Shown here piece after piece: positions 18,288 through 26,999 of a stretch of DNA of 64,000 nucleotides (position 1 is the stretch's first letter; each line of letters opens with the position of its first letter). The stretch spans positions 682,001 to 746,000 of the forward strand of contig NZ_PJNW01000002.1 in NCBI RefSeq assembly GCF_002844595.1. The letters run 5' to 3'. The stretch is from Pleomorphomonas diazotrophica. Its GTDB lineage: Bacteria > Pseudomonadota > Alphaproteobacteria > Rhizobiales > Pleomorphomonadaceae. The position numbers and the translations under genes are program-made. Below the pieces are notes generated by a model. That model was not told where the DNA came from and made no database searches. It saw only the letters and a list, made by a program, of their open reading frames with translations.

Positions 18288-19232
18288 ATGGATTGGGATC
18301 ACTTCCGCGTCTTTCTGGCTGTGGCGCGTGGCGGACAACTCTCGGCTGCGGCCCGCCGGCTCGGTGTCAATCACACGACGGTGGCGCGCCGTCTCGATGG
18401 TTTGGAGGCCGAGCTCGGCACAGCGCTGTTCGAGCGGCGGCCGACGGGCTGCGTGCTGACGGAGGCCGGCGAACGGCTGATCCCGCTGGCCGAGCGCATC
18501 GAGATCGAGACGCGGGCGGCGCTGGCTGCGGTGTCGTCAGGGGAGACCGAGATTACCGGTACCGTTCGCATTGGCGCGCCCGACGGTCTCGGCAACAGCT
18601 TTCTGGCGCGCGAGTTGGGGTTGTTCGCGGCGCAGCATCCGGGAATCATCGTGGAGCTGGTTCCGCTGCCGGTGAAGTTCTCGGTGTCGCGTCGAGAGGC
18701 CGATCTTGTCATTGAGTTGTCGCGCCCGACGACGGGCCGCCTCGTTGCCACGCGGCTCGTCGATTATACGCTCGGTGTCTATGCGGCGGAGAGTTACCTC
18801 GCCAACCACGGCATCCCCGCCAGCCTCGGCGATCTCGCCGGTCACCGCCTCGTCACTGGTATCGACGACTATACATACTCGTCGGCGCTCGATTATGCCG
18901 CCACGTTGCAGGCCTATTCCAAGCGGCTCTACCGCTGTGCCGGTGCGACCAGTCAGTTCGAGGCGATCTCAGCCGGGGCGGGCGTCGGCGTGCTGCACGA
19001 CTTCATGGCGCTCGGTGCACCAACGCTTGTTCGAGTGCTGCCGGAGGTGAGCTTTTCGCGAACCTATTGGCTGATCGGTCACCCCGGAGCGACATCGATT
19101 GCTGCCATCGCCGCCTGCCGGCGCTATCTCGTCGAGACGTTCCGTCGTCAGCGCCGCCATTTCCAGCCATTGGCTCAGTCCAGGGTATCAGCGTCTCCGG
19201 AAACCGATGGCCTTGGAAGCGATTTCCAATAA
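18288..19232 (+). CDS. LysR-family transcriptional regulator
   Basis: A 314-residue regulator. The winged helix-turn-helix occupies about residues 1-60 ([35 protein letters not shown]), followed by a substrate-binding-like effector domain. Its N-terminal VNHTTVARR resembles the subgroup that regulates aldehyde or amino-acid catabolic genes next door. Divergent orientation to mmsA suggests that it controls that gene. Confidence 0.9.
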   Translation: MDWDHFRVFLAVARGGQLSAAARRLGVNHTTVARRLDGLEAELGTALFERRPTGCVLTEAGERLIPLAERIEIETRAALAAVSSGETEITGTVRIGAPDGLGNSFLARELGLFAAQHPGIIVELVPLPVKFSVSRREADLVIELSRPTTGRLVATRLVDYTLGVYAAESYLANHGIPASLGDLAGHRLVTGIDDYTYSSALDYAATLQAYSKRLYRCAGATSQFEAISAGAGVGVLHDFMALGAPTLVRVLPEVSFSRTYWLIGHPGATSIAAIAACRRYLVETFRRQRRHFQPLAQSRVSASPETDGLGSDFQ

Positions 19233-19347
19233 AATCGACGCCTATGGAACAAACTTCCATTGGCCGACGTTCGATCACAAGCCCATGCTTTGGCGTGGCT
19301 GCGACTTTCGTATAAAATTCCGCTGACCCATCAAGTTATCTGTGTGA

Positions 19348-20217
19348 GTGAAGGCCATGGACAGGGCGCCGAGACTGTGGACGGGCGAGGTCGCCGGCAA
19401 CCGTTCGGCAGCTATCGATCTCTATTGGCATCGTCTCAAGGGCGAAGCCGAGGCCGCCATGGCTCGCGAGCCGGCGCTGACCTCGCTTCTCGTCTCCACC
19501 ATTCTCGAACAGCCTGATCTGGCAACCGCGCTTGCCAGCCGCCTCGGTCAGCGTCTTGCCGGGGACGAGTTGTCGCCCGAAATGATCTCTCGGACGGTGC
19601 TGCGGGTGATCGACGCCGAGCCTGCGATCCTTGACGCCGTGCACTCTGACCTCAAGGCGGTGGTCGAACGCGACCCCGCATCGGGCCGGCTGATCGAACC
19701 CTTCCTGTTCTTCAAGGGATTCTCCGCCATCGAGACGCACCGTATCGCCCATCATCTCTGGCGGGCCGGCCGGCGCGACATGGCGCTGGTGTTGCAGAGC
19801 CGCTCGTCGTCGGTGTTCCAGACCGACATTCATCCCGGCGCGACGATCGGGCAGGGCATCTTCATCGATCATGCGACCGGCGTGGTGATCGGTGAGACGA
19901 CCGAGATCGACGACGAGGTCTCCATCCTTCAGGACGTGACGCTGGGCGGCACCGGCACGCATACCGGCAAGCGCCACCCGACCATCCGGACCGGCGTGAT
20001 GATCGGTGCCGGCGCCCAGATCTTCGGACCGGTCGAGATCGGCGCCTATTCCAAGATCGCCGCCGGTTCGCTGGTGACGACCGCCGTGCCTGCCCATTCG
20101 ACGGCGGTCGGCACGCCGGCCCGCATTATTGTTGGCGATGCTCCCGAGAACCCGGCTCGCAACATGGATCAGATGCTCACGGAACGCGACTATTCCGCCT
20201 TCACCTGGGTGATCTGA
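19348..20217 (+). CDS. cysE: Serine O-acetyltransferase
   Basis: A 289-residue CysE making O-acetylserine for cysteine synthesis. An N-terminal helical domain (about 1-140) precedes the left-handed beta-helix with hexapeptide repeats (about 145-265): DIHPGATIGQGIFIDHATGVVIGE, with the catalytic Asp and His, then TLGGTGTHTGKRHPTI. It ends in isoleucine, as needed for docking into cysteine synthase. The start is uncertain: GTG 19348 or ATG 19357, neither with a good ribosome site. Confidence 0.93.
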   Translation: MKAMDRAPRLWTGEVAGNRSAAIDLYWHRLKGEAEAAMAREPALTSLLVSTILEQPDLATALASRLGQRLAGDELSPEMISRTVLRVIDAEPAILDAVHSDLKAVVERDPASGRLIEPFLFFKGFSAIETHRIAHHLWRAGRRDMALVLQSRSSSVFQTDIHPGATIGQGIFIDHATGVVIGETTEIDDEVSILQDVTLGGTGTHTGKRHPTIRTGVMIGAGAQIFGPVEIGAYSKIAAGSLVTTAVPAHSTAVGTPARIIVGDAPENPARNMDQMLTERDYSAFTWVI

Positions 20218-20273
20218 TTGGGATTTTGGATGGGCGTTGCGTCACGCTGCGGCCTAACGGTGATCCATTCTGC

Positions 20274-20289
20274 AAAGTATTGATACTTT
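20274..20289. promoter_or_regulatory. Palindromic operator candidate upstream of the FGGY kinase
   Basis: AAAGTA-TTGA-TACTTT is a perfect inverted repeat about 80 bases before the kinase start, in a 153-base gap. A TTGACG (from about 20314) lies between it and the gene. No regulator gene is adjacent, so the protein that binds it is unknown. Confidence 0.4.
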
Positions 20290-20370
20290 CTGCTGAGAAA
20301 CGACGACTCTCGTTGACGGTGACAGCCTTGCGAAACTAGGTTCATCACCGGGATAGGGGAGGAGTCTGCG

Positions 20371-21849
20371 ATGTCACGCGAGAAGGGGCCGACGCATGTC
20401 GCCGCGGTGGATGTCGGCGCCGGCAGCGGTCGCGTCATGCTGGCAGCGTTCAACGGCGAGCGTATCGAGTTGACCGAAGCGCATCGCTTCGAGACGCCGC
20501 TCGGCGTCGATCCGGCAACTGGTCATGACTGCTGGGACAGCGAAGCGATCGTTCGAGAGATCCGCCTCGGGATCGACAGGGCGGATGGGATGGCCCCCAT
20601 CGACAGCGTCGGCTGCGACACCTGGGGCGTCGATTATGTGTTGCTGGACGAGAGTCTGCGCCAGATCGGGCTTTCGGTCGCCTATCGCGACGATCGTACC
20701 GTCGGACTGATCGACGAGGTGACGGCGATCATGCCGGCTGCCGAGATCTATCGGCGCACGGGCATCCATTTCCAGCCCTACAATACGCTCTATCAGTTGC
20801 GGGCCACGGCGAAGCAGCATCCGGATTGGCTCTCGGCTGCGCGGCACCTGCTGTTCACGCCCGACTACCTGCATTTTCGCCTGTCCGGCGTGATCGCCAA
20901 TGAGTACTCGATTTCTACCACCTCTCAGCTTCTGTCGCTGGAGACGCGGGATTGGGACGCGGACCTTTTGAAACTCGCAGGCGTGCGGCCGGGCCTCATG
21001 AAGAAACCGGTGGAGCCCGGAACCGTGTTGGGTCCGATGATCGGCCGCGAGGGGAAGCGGCCGGTTCTGGTCATCGCGCCCGGCGGCCACGATACCGCCT
21101 CGGCCGTGGCGGTCGCCCCGCTGAACGGACCCGATGAGGCCTTCCTGTCGTCGGGAACATGGTCGCTGATGGGGCTCGAAAGCTCGGTTCCCTATGTGGA
21201 CGAACGGGCGCTCGGCTTCAACATCGGCAACGAAGGCGGCGTTTGCCGTCGCTATCGCGTATTGAAGAACCTCATGGGTCTCTGGCTCGTTCAAAGGGTC
21301 CGCAAGGAGTTCGGTGAGCCGGCCTTTGGCGACCTGGTGGCGGCCGCTGCGGCGGCACCTGCCTGGGCGAGCCTGATCAACCCCGATGACCCGCGCTTTC
21401 TCAACCCCGCCTCCATGACCGCCGCCATTCAGGCGCTGGCCGCCGAACATGGCGAACCGGTGCCGGAAGGGCTCGGCGCGGTGGCTCGAACGGTGTTCGA
21501 TAGCCTCGCGCTCGACTATGCGCGTGTGAAGGACGAACTCGAAACGCTGACCGGTCGACCGCTCACGCGCATACACATTATCGGCGGTGGGTCGAAGAAC
21601 GGTCTTCTCAACCAGCTGACGGCCGATGCCTGCGGCATTCCGGTCAGCGCCGGGCCAGTCGAGACCTCCGCGCTCGGCAACGCCGCGCTTCAGATGATGG
21701 GGCTCGGCGTGATCGGCTCCCTGGAAGAAGCGCGAGGCATCGTGCGCCGTTCGTTTGGCGTGGCCGAGATCGCACCGGGTGCCGTCGTGCCGCCCGGCGT
21801 TCGCGACCGCTTCCGGTTGATTGTCGAGGCAACGCCATTGGTCCATTGA
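20371..21849 (+). CDS. rhaB: FGGY-family sugar kinase, rhamnulokinase type
   Basis: A 492-residue kinase that best fits RhaB: N-terminal VDVGAGSGRVMLA phosphate-binding strand, CDTWGVDYVLLD, the catalytic region APGGHDTASAVA with its Asp, the SSGTWSLMG segment and the C-terminal IIGGGSKNGLLNQLTAD nucleotide motif. It would phosphorylate L-rhamnulose at C1 with ATP. No rhamnose isomerase or aldolase is nearby, so the true ketose could differ; L-fuculose is a possible substrate given the fucose genes at 35-38 kb. Confidence 0.85.
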   Translation: MSREKGPTHVAAVDVGAGSGRVMLAAFNGERIELTEAHRFETPLGVDPATGHDCWDSEAIVREIRLGIDRADGMAPIDSVGCDTWGVDYVLLDESLRQIGLSVAYRDDRTVGLIDEVTAIMPAAEIYRRTGIHFQPYNTLYQLRATAKQHPDWLSAARHLLFTPDYLHFRLSGVIANEYSISTTSQLLSLETRDWDADLLKLAGVRPGLMKKPVEPGTVLGPMIGREGKRPVLVIAPGGHDTASAVAVAPLNGPDEAFLSSGTWSLMGLESSVPYVDERALGFNIGNEGGVCRRYRVLKNLMGLWLVQRVRKEFGEPAFGDLVAAAAAAPAWASLINPDDPRFLNPASMTAAIQALAAEHGEPVPEGLGAVARTVFDSLALDYARVKDELETLTGRPLTRIHIIGGGSKNGLLNQLTADACGIPVSAGPVETSALGNAALQMMGLGVIGSLEEARGIVRRSFGVAEIAPGAVVPPGVRDRFRLIVEATPLVH

Positions 21850-22212
21850 GGCGGATCGGCGCTCTCTGTCGTCGCGGAGCGTTCCTGGAAAAGGGGGCCC
21901 TCATCATCCTATTTGCTAAGGGAAACCTCGCACGTTAAGCGTTTCTTCACCTTGTCGCGAAGGAACGGATACAATAATCCAGTCCTGTTTGCATCGTTAC
22001 AGTGAAGCGGAAGGCTGCCTTTGGGAGGGGTGCCGCTCTTGTTTGCCCGTTCGGAATCCTGGGGAGGAGGATGAACGGTCGGCACGGCGGCGATGTGTTG
22101 GGATCAGAAGCGAAACCATCCCATTCGGGCGCCCGGCATGTCCGGCCGGGCGACGGTTTGGCTTGCCTGACAATCCGCCTTCCCTTGGCCTGGTTTCCGT
22201 CGGGAGGAGAAG
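21850..22212 (+). promoter_or_regulatory. cstA leader/promoter region with a strong hairpin
   Basis: A 363-base gap with no convincing gene. It holds a TACAAT (-10-like, from 21970), and near the gene a strong stem GCCCGGC (22131-22137) / GCCGGGC (22145-22151) with a seven-base loop. The long leader suggests regulation of cstA at or after transcription start. A good ribosome site, GGGAGGAGAAG, ends it. Confidence 0.4.
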
Positions 22213-24309
22213 ATGTCAGCAGTCAGCAAGATGCCACGCTCGCCGGGCGAATGGCTCGTCTGGATAGTGATCGCCGTGGTTGGCGCCGGCGCCCTCGGCG
22301 TTGTCGCCCTCAGCCGCGGCGAGACGATCAATGCGCTGTGGCTGGTGGTCGCGGCCGTTGCCACCTATCTCGTCGCTTTCCGCTTTTATGCGCTCTACAT
22401 CGTCAACCGGGTGCTGGGCGCCGATCCCGCCCGCCGCACGCCGGCCGTACGGCGCAATGACGGCCTCGATTATGTGCCGACCGACAAGTATGTGCTCTTC
22501 GGACATCATTTCGCGGCCATTGCCGGCGCCGGTCCGCTGGTCGGCCCGGTTCTGGCGGCGCAGATGGGTTATCTCCCCGGAACCATGTGGCTGATCGCCG
22601 GCGTGATTTTCGCCGGTGCCGTACAGGATCTGTTGATCCTCTTCGCCTCGACCCGCCGTGACGGCCGGTCGCTCGGCGACATGATCAAGACCGAACTCGG
22701 CGTGGTACCCGGCGTCGTCGCCTCGATCGGCATCCTGATGATCATGATCATCCTGCTCGCCGTGCTTGCCCTCATTGTCGTCAAGGCACTGGTCGGCAGT
22801 CCGTGGGGCACGTTCACGGTGTTCGCCACAATTCCGATCGCCATCCTGATGGGCCTCTACAGCCGGTTCTTCCGGCCCGGCCGCATCGGTGAGATGAGCG
22901 CCATCGGCGTTGTTCTGCTGCTGCTCGCCATCATGTTCGGCCGTACGGTCGCCGAAAGCGAGACGCTGGCGCCGCTGTTCACCTACAAGGGCGAAGCCCT
23001 GGCCCTGATCCTGATCGGCTACGGCTTCGTTGCCTCGGTGCTGCCGGTCTGGTTCCTGCTCGCCCCGCGCGACTATCTGTCGACCTTCCTGAAGATCGGC
23101 ACCATCCTGGCGCTGGCCATCGGCATCGTCTTCGTGATGCCGGACATGAAGATGCCGGCGGTGACCAAGTTCGTCGACGGCACGGGGCCGGTGTTCTCAG
23201 GTAATCTCTTCCCGTTCCTGTTCATCACCATCGCCTGCGGTGCGATCTCCGGCTTCCATTCGCTGATTTCGTCGGGCACCACGCCCAAGATGATCGAGAA
23301 TGAGAGCCAGTTCCGCTTCATCGGCTATGGCGCGATGCTGATGGAAAGCTTCGTCGGCATCATGGCGCTGATCGCCGCCTCGGTCATCGAGCCGGGCGTC
23401 TATTTCGCCATGAACACCGCGCCGGGCGTCATCGGCACCACGGCGGAGCAGGCAGCGCAGGTGATCTCGGGCTGGGATCCGCTGTTCACCGTCACGCCGG
23501 ACATGCTGACGGATATGGCGAAGAATGTCGGCGAGGCGACCATCCTGTCGCGCGCAGGCGGCGCGCCGACGCTGGCGGTCGGCATGGCCCATATCCTGTC
23601 GGGCGTAATCGGCGGCGTGGCCTTGATGCCCTTCTGGTATCACTTCGCCATCCTGTTCGAGGCGCTGTTCATCCTGACGACGGTCGACGCAGGCACGCGA
23701 GTCGCCCGCTTCATGATCCAGGATCTGATCGGCACGGCGGTTCCCGCCTTCCGCCAGACCCATAGCTGGACGGCCAACCTCGTTGCCACGGCACTCGCCG
23801 TCGCGGCCTGGGGCTACTTCCTCTACCAGGGCGTCGTTGATCCGCTTGGCGGCATCAATACGCTGTGGCCGCTGTTCGGCATCGCCAATCAGATGCTGGC
23901 GGCAATCGCGCTGGCCTTCGCGGCGGTGATGCTGTTCAAGATGAAGCGGCAGGCCTATGCCTGGGTGGCGCTGGTGCCACTCACCTGGCTCGCCGTCTGC
24001 ACGCTGACCGCCGGTTGGCAGAAGCTGTTCGACGGTCGTCCGGCGGTGGGTTTCATCGCCCAAGCCAACCGCTTCTCCAAGGCGATCTCCGAGGGCACCA
24101 TCCTGGCGCCGGCCAAGACGGTGGAGGAGATGCAGCGCGTCGTCTTCAACCAATGGGTCGATGCGTCGCTCACCGCCGTGTTCATGATCATTGTCGTGGG
24201 CATGCTGGTGTTCGGCGTGCAGGCGATGCTGAGGGCTTTGCGCGAGCAGAAGCCGACTGCCAGCGAGGTGGGCGATGACTTGTCAGGTGTGCGGCCTCAG
24301 GCTACCTGA
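22213..24309 (+). CDS. cstA: CstA-family peptide/pyruvate transporter (carbon starvation protein)
   Basis: A 698-residue membrane protein with roughly 16-18 hydrophobic segments. The CstA hallmark region GHHFAAIAGAGPLVGPVLAAQMGY is at about residues 96-119, and GFHSLISSGTTPK lies near 345. In enterobacteria CstA and its relative BtsT import peptides or pyruvate under carbon limitation. The 3' end overlaps a ybdD-like gene by 35 bases, the usual gene pair. Confidence 0.93.
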   Translation: MSAVSKMPRSPGEWLVWIVIAVVGAGALGVVALSRGETINALWLVVAAVATYLVAFRFYALYIVNRVLGADPARRTPAVRRNDGLDYVPTDKYVLFGHHFAAIAGAGPLVGPVLAAQMGYLPGTMWLIAGVIFAGAVQDLLILFASTRRDGRSLGDMIKTELGVVPGVVASIGILMIMIILLAVLALIVVKALVGSPWGTFTVFATIPIAILMGLYSRFFRPGRIGEMSAIGVVLLLLAIMFGRTVAESETLAPLFTYKGEALALILIGYGFVASVLPVWFLLAPRDYLSTFLKIGTILALAIGIVFVMPDMKMPAVTKFVDGTGPVFSGNLFPFLFITIACGAISGFHSLISSGTTPKMIENESQFRFIGYGAMLMESFVGIMALIAASVIEPGVYFAMNTAPGVIGTTAEQAAQVISGWDPLFTVTPDMLTDMAKNVGEATILSRAGGAPTLAVGMAHILSGVIGGVALMPFWYHFAILFEALFILTTVDAGTRVARFMIQDLIGTAVPAFRQTHSWTANLVATALAVAAWGYFLYQGVVDPLGGINTLWPLFGIANQMLAAIALAFAAVMLFKMKRQAYAWVALVPLTWLAVCTLTAGWQKLFDGRPAVGFIAQANRFSKAISEGTILAPAKTVEEMQRVVFNQWVDASLTAVFMIIVVGMLVFGVQAMLRALREQKPTASEVGDDLSGVRPQAT

Positions 24310-24505
24310 CCCGAAAGAGGTTGGCCTGAAGCTCGTTCAGACGGCGCGCTTGATGGTCGGCGTTCCCGATTACGACACCTATGTCGCACATCGCTCCGCC
24401 AACCATCCGGACGAACCGGTCATGACGAAGGAGGAGTTCTTCCGCAACAGTCAGGAGCGCCGCTATGGCGGCGGCTCCAACGGTGGCGTGTTCCGCTGCT
24501 GCTGA
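24275..24505 (+). CDS. YbdD/YjiX-family small protein
   Basis: A 76-residue protein with the family core G-V-P-D-Y-D-x-Y ... NHPDEPVMTKEEFF ... ERRYGGG and the terminal Cys-Cys. YbdD/YjiX proteins are encoded after CstA/BtsT and are reported to be needed for transporter function. The start overlaps the end of cstA; the extra N-terminal C-Q-V-C comes from this overlap, and a GTG at 24287 is an alternative start that would remove part of it. Confidence 0.85.
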   Translation: MTCQVCGLRLPDPKEVGLKLVQTARLMVGVPDYDTYVAHRSANHPDEPVMTKEEFFRNSQERRYGGGSNGGVFRCC

Positions 24506-24633
24506 CGGAAGGCAACACAAGGGCGGCGTCGGCTTCTTCAGATGAGGAGCCGGCGCCGTCTTTTCGTCGATTGCCCTTGCGATCACTCCCTGGCGCCCCC
24601 CATGTCTTTGCCGAGGGTGGGAAGGAGAAGAGA

Positions 24634-25017
24634 ATGATGCGTATCGCAAGTGGCTTGCTGCTCGGCGGCTTGCTATCGACACTCGTGGGGCCGGCGCTGG
24701 CTGGCGAGGTTTTCAGCTTCGATCGGGTGCGAGCGGGGCTGGATTCCAACCGCATCCATCTTGTCGACGTTCGCGAGGCCGACGAGTTTGCCGCCGGTCA
24801 CGTGCCGGGCTCGGTCAACATGCCTCTTTCGGCTTTCAAGGTCGAGCAACTGCCGCCGCCATCGGAGATCCCCGTGGTCCTGATGTGCCGCTCCGGGCGC
24901 CGTGCCGGCGAGGCGCTGGCGATAGCAGAGGCGGCCGGACGCTCGGACGTCGGCGTCTATCCCGGCAGCATGATCGAGTGGACAGAGAAGAACGGCCCGG
25001 TTGTCGCCGGGCCGTGA
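24634..25017 (+). CDS. Exported single-domain rhodanese-like protein
   Basis: A 127-residue protein with a signal peptide (about 1-23, cut after ALA). One rhodanese domain follows: LVDVREADEFAAGHVPGSVNMPL and the active-site loop LMCRSGRRAGE with Cys85. It may transfer sulfane sulfur or handle thiosulfate in the periplasm; no partner is evident. GAAGGAGA precedes the start. A perfect inverted repeat covers its stop codon. Confidence 0.88.
   Translation: MMRIASGLLLGGLLSTLVGPALAGEVFSFDRVRAGLDSNRIHLVDVREADEFAAGHVPGSVNMPLSAFKVEQLPPPSEIPVVLMCRSGRRAGEALAIAEAAGRSDVGVYPGSMIEWTEKNGPVVAGP
24992..25015. terminator. Inverted repeat at the rhodanese stop codon
   Basis: ACGGCCCGG (24992-25000) and CCGGGCCGT (25007-25015) form a perfect nine-base stem with a six-base loop, running into the TGA. 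There is no T-run on either side. It lies between two convergent genes and may slow or end transcription in both directions. Confidence 0.35.
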
Positions 25018-25028
25018 CTGGGGCCGAC

Positions 25029-26708
25029 TTAGGTTCGGCGGCAACGGTGAACGCGTGCTTCCCACCCGGACAGTCGGGTGCCTTCGGACGGCGCCGCCAG
25101 ATTGGCGATCAAACGGTCGCCGATCTCCACCCCGGCCGGTAGGTCGACCTCGATCGTCTCGCGCGAGAAGTTGAGCAGGACGAGCAGGGTCTCGTCCCCC
25201 AGCGTTCGCGTGTAGGCGAAAAGCTGTAGGTGCTCCGGTGCGAGGTCGACATAGTCGCCGTAGACGAGGGCTGGATGCGCCCGGCGCAGTTCGGCGAGCT
25301 TGGCATAGTGATGATAGACCGAGCCGGGGTCGGCGAGCGCCGTCTCGGCATTGATCTCGGGATAATTGGGATTGACCGTGAGCCAGGCCTTGTCGGCAGT
25401 GGTGAAGCCGCCATTCGGCGCGTTGCTCCATTGCATCGGCGTGCGGGCGTGATCGCGGCTGGTGCGCGCCATGCCATCGAGGAACTCTGAAGCCGGTACC
25501 CGTCCCGTCACGACGTCCGCCTTCCAGGCATTCCGGACGGCGATGTCGTCATACTGCTCGAGGGAGGTGAAGGGGTAGTTGGTCATGGCGAGCTCGTCGC
25601 CCTGGTAGACGAAGGGCGTGCCGTGCAGCGTCATCAGCATGGTGGCCAGGAGCTTGGCCGAGGGGACGCGCCAAGGCTCGGCATCGTCGCCGAAGCTGCT
25701 GACCATGCGGGCGTTGTCGTGGTTGGAGAGGAAGACCGTGTTCCAGCAATAGGGGCCGGCGTTCTCTTCCTGGCGTCTGTAAATCGCCTTCAACTCTGGT
25801 AGCGCCCATTGCCTGTAGCGGTGACCGGCGCGGCACAGGAGAACGGCGTCGAAGTTGAAGATCATGTTCAGCTCGCCGCGTCGCTCGTCGACGAGGTCGG
25901 GCGTCTGTGCCGGGGTAACGCCGAAGGCTTCACCCACGGTCATCACGTCGTATTTCGACAGGACCTCGCGGTTCATCTCTTGCAGGAACTCGTGCATGCG
26001 CGGGCCGACGGCATGGTAATACTCCGTGCGCTCGCGGTGTTCCGGCGGATAGTTGGGGAAGGTCTGCTCCTTGGAGATCATCGGTATGACGTCCATGCGG
26101 AAGCCATCGACGCCTTTGTCGAGCCAGAAGCGCATGAGATCGTAGACCTCGGCGCGCAGCTTGTCGTTCTCCCAATTGAGGTCGGGCTGCTTCTCGGCAA
26201 ACAGATGCAGGTAATATTCGCCGGTCGCCGGATCGAGCGTCCAGGCGGAACCCGAGAAATAGGAGCGCCAATCGTTCGGCGGGCCATCGCCGCGGCCGGG
26301 GCGCCAGATGTAGTAGTCGCGGTAAGGGTTGTCCTTCGACTTGCGGCTTTCGACGAACCAGACATGCTCGTCCGACGAATGGTTGACCACAAGGTCGATG
26401 ATGAGCCGCATGCCGCGCGCCTTGAGCCCGGCGAGCAGGGCGTCAAAATCCTCCATGGTCCCGAACTCGGCCATCACCTTGCGGTAGTCGCGGATGTCGT
26501 AGCCATTGTCGGCATTGGGTGAATCGTAATGTGGGCTCAGCCAGACCACATCGACGCCGAGCCCCTTGAGGTAATCGAGACGCGAAATGATACCGGGGAT
26601 GTCGCCGATGCCGTCGCCGTTCGAGTCCTGGAAGGAGCGCGGATAGATCTGGTAGACCACGGCCTCTTTCCACCAGCGGCGGCGAATGGTCTCTTCATTT
26701 TCCGACAT
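25029..26708 (-). CDS. GH13 alpha-glucosidase, oligo-1,6-glucosidase type
   Basis: A 559-residue cytoplasmic glycoside hydrolase. The catalytic residues of GH13 are Asp206 in GFRMDVIP (nucleophile), Glu260 in VGEAFG and Asp331 in SNHDNARM. Val207, directly after the nucleophile, is the residue found in alpha-1,6-specific members. A QPDLNWEN signature is at 174-181. It probably splits isomaltose, panose or similar imported oligosaccharides. ATG 26708 with AGGGAGA upstream is the start. No alpha-glucoside transporter is adjacent. Confidence 0.9.
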   Translation of the reverse strand: MSENEETIRRRWWKEAVVYQIYPRSFQDSNGDGIGDIPGIISRLDYLKGLGVDVVWLSPHYDSPNADNGYDIRDYRKVMAEFGTMEDFDALLAGLKARGMRLIIDLVVNHSSDEHVWFVESRKSKDNPYRDYYIWRPGRGDGPPNDWRSYFSGSAWTLDPATGEYYLHLFAEKQPDLNWENDKLRAEVYDLMRFWLDKGVDGFRMDVIPMISKEQTFPNYPPEHRERTEYYHAVGPRMHEFLQEMNREVLSKYDVMTVGEAFGVTPAQTPDLVDERRGELNMIFNFDAVLLCRAGHRYRQWALPELKAIYRRQEENAGPYCWNTVFLSNHDNARMVSSFGDDAEPWRVPSAKLLATMLMTLHGTPFVYQGDELAMTNYPFTSLEQYDDIAVRNAWKADVVTGRVPASEFLDGMARTSRDHARTPMQWSNAPNGGFTTADKAWLTVNPNYPEINAETALADPGSVYHHYAKLAELRRAHPALVYGDYVDLAPEHLQLFAYTRTLGDETLLVLLNFSRETIEVDLPAGVEIGDRLIANLAAPSEGTRLSGWEARVHRCRRT

Positions 26709-26768
26709 GGCTTTCTCCCTTTGCAGCCTCTCGGGCGTGCTTATCTCATGCACGTTAGCAAAAACGAT

Positions 26769-26783
26769 TCATCGCAACGATGA
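26769..26783. promoter_or_regulatory. Short palindrome upstream of the GH13 gene
   Basis: TCATCG-CAA-CGATGA is a perfect 15-base palindrome 60 bases before the GH13 start, in the 291-base gap to the divergent aldo/keto reductase. It could be a LacI-type operator; no regulator gene is next to it. I see nothing else distinct in the gap. Confidence 0.3.
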
Positions 26784-26999
26784 CGAAGTGGCGTTGCCAG
26801 CTATCGCGCTGACGCAAAAAGCCGGTAACGTGACTTCCAAAGCGCATTGAGGGGCATTTTGTTTCAGTTGCAGCGATCAATCTTATCTCGACAATCCATT
26901 TGACGGATCAAAGCGGCGGTTATTGACTGGCGGCTCGAAAAGACAAGCGCTGGAGGCTGGCGATCGGTTCGTCGGTCTTCATCTCGGGAGGAAATCGCC

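Noticed and set aside
20374-21846. 490-codon open frame on the minus strand
   Set aside because: Exact antisense of the FGGY kinase, with no family motifs.
26709-26999. A small gene between the GH13 and aldo/keto reductase genes
   Set aside because: Short frames there lack ribosome sites and family features; the region reads as a divergent promoter region.
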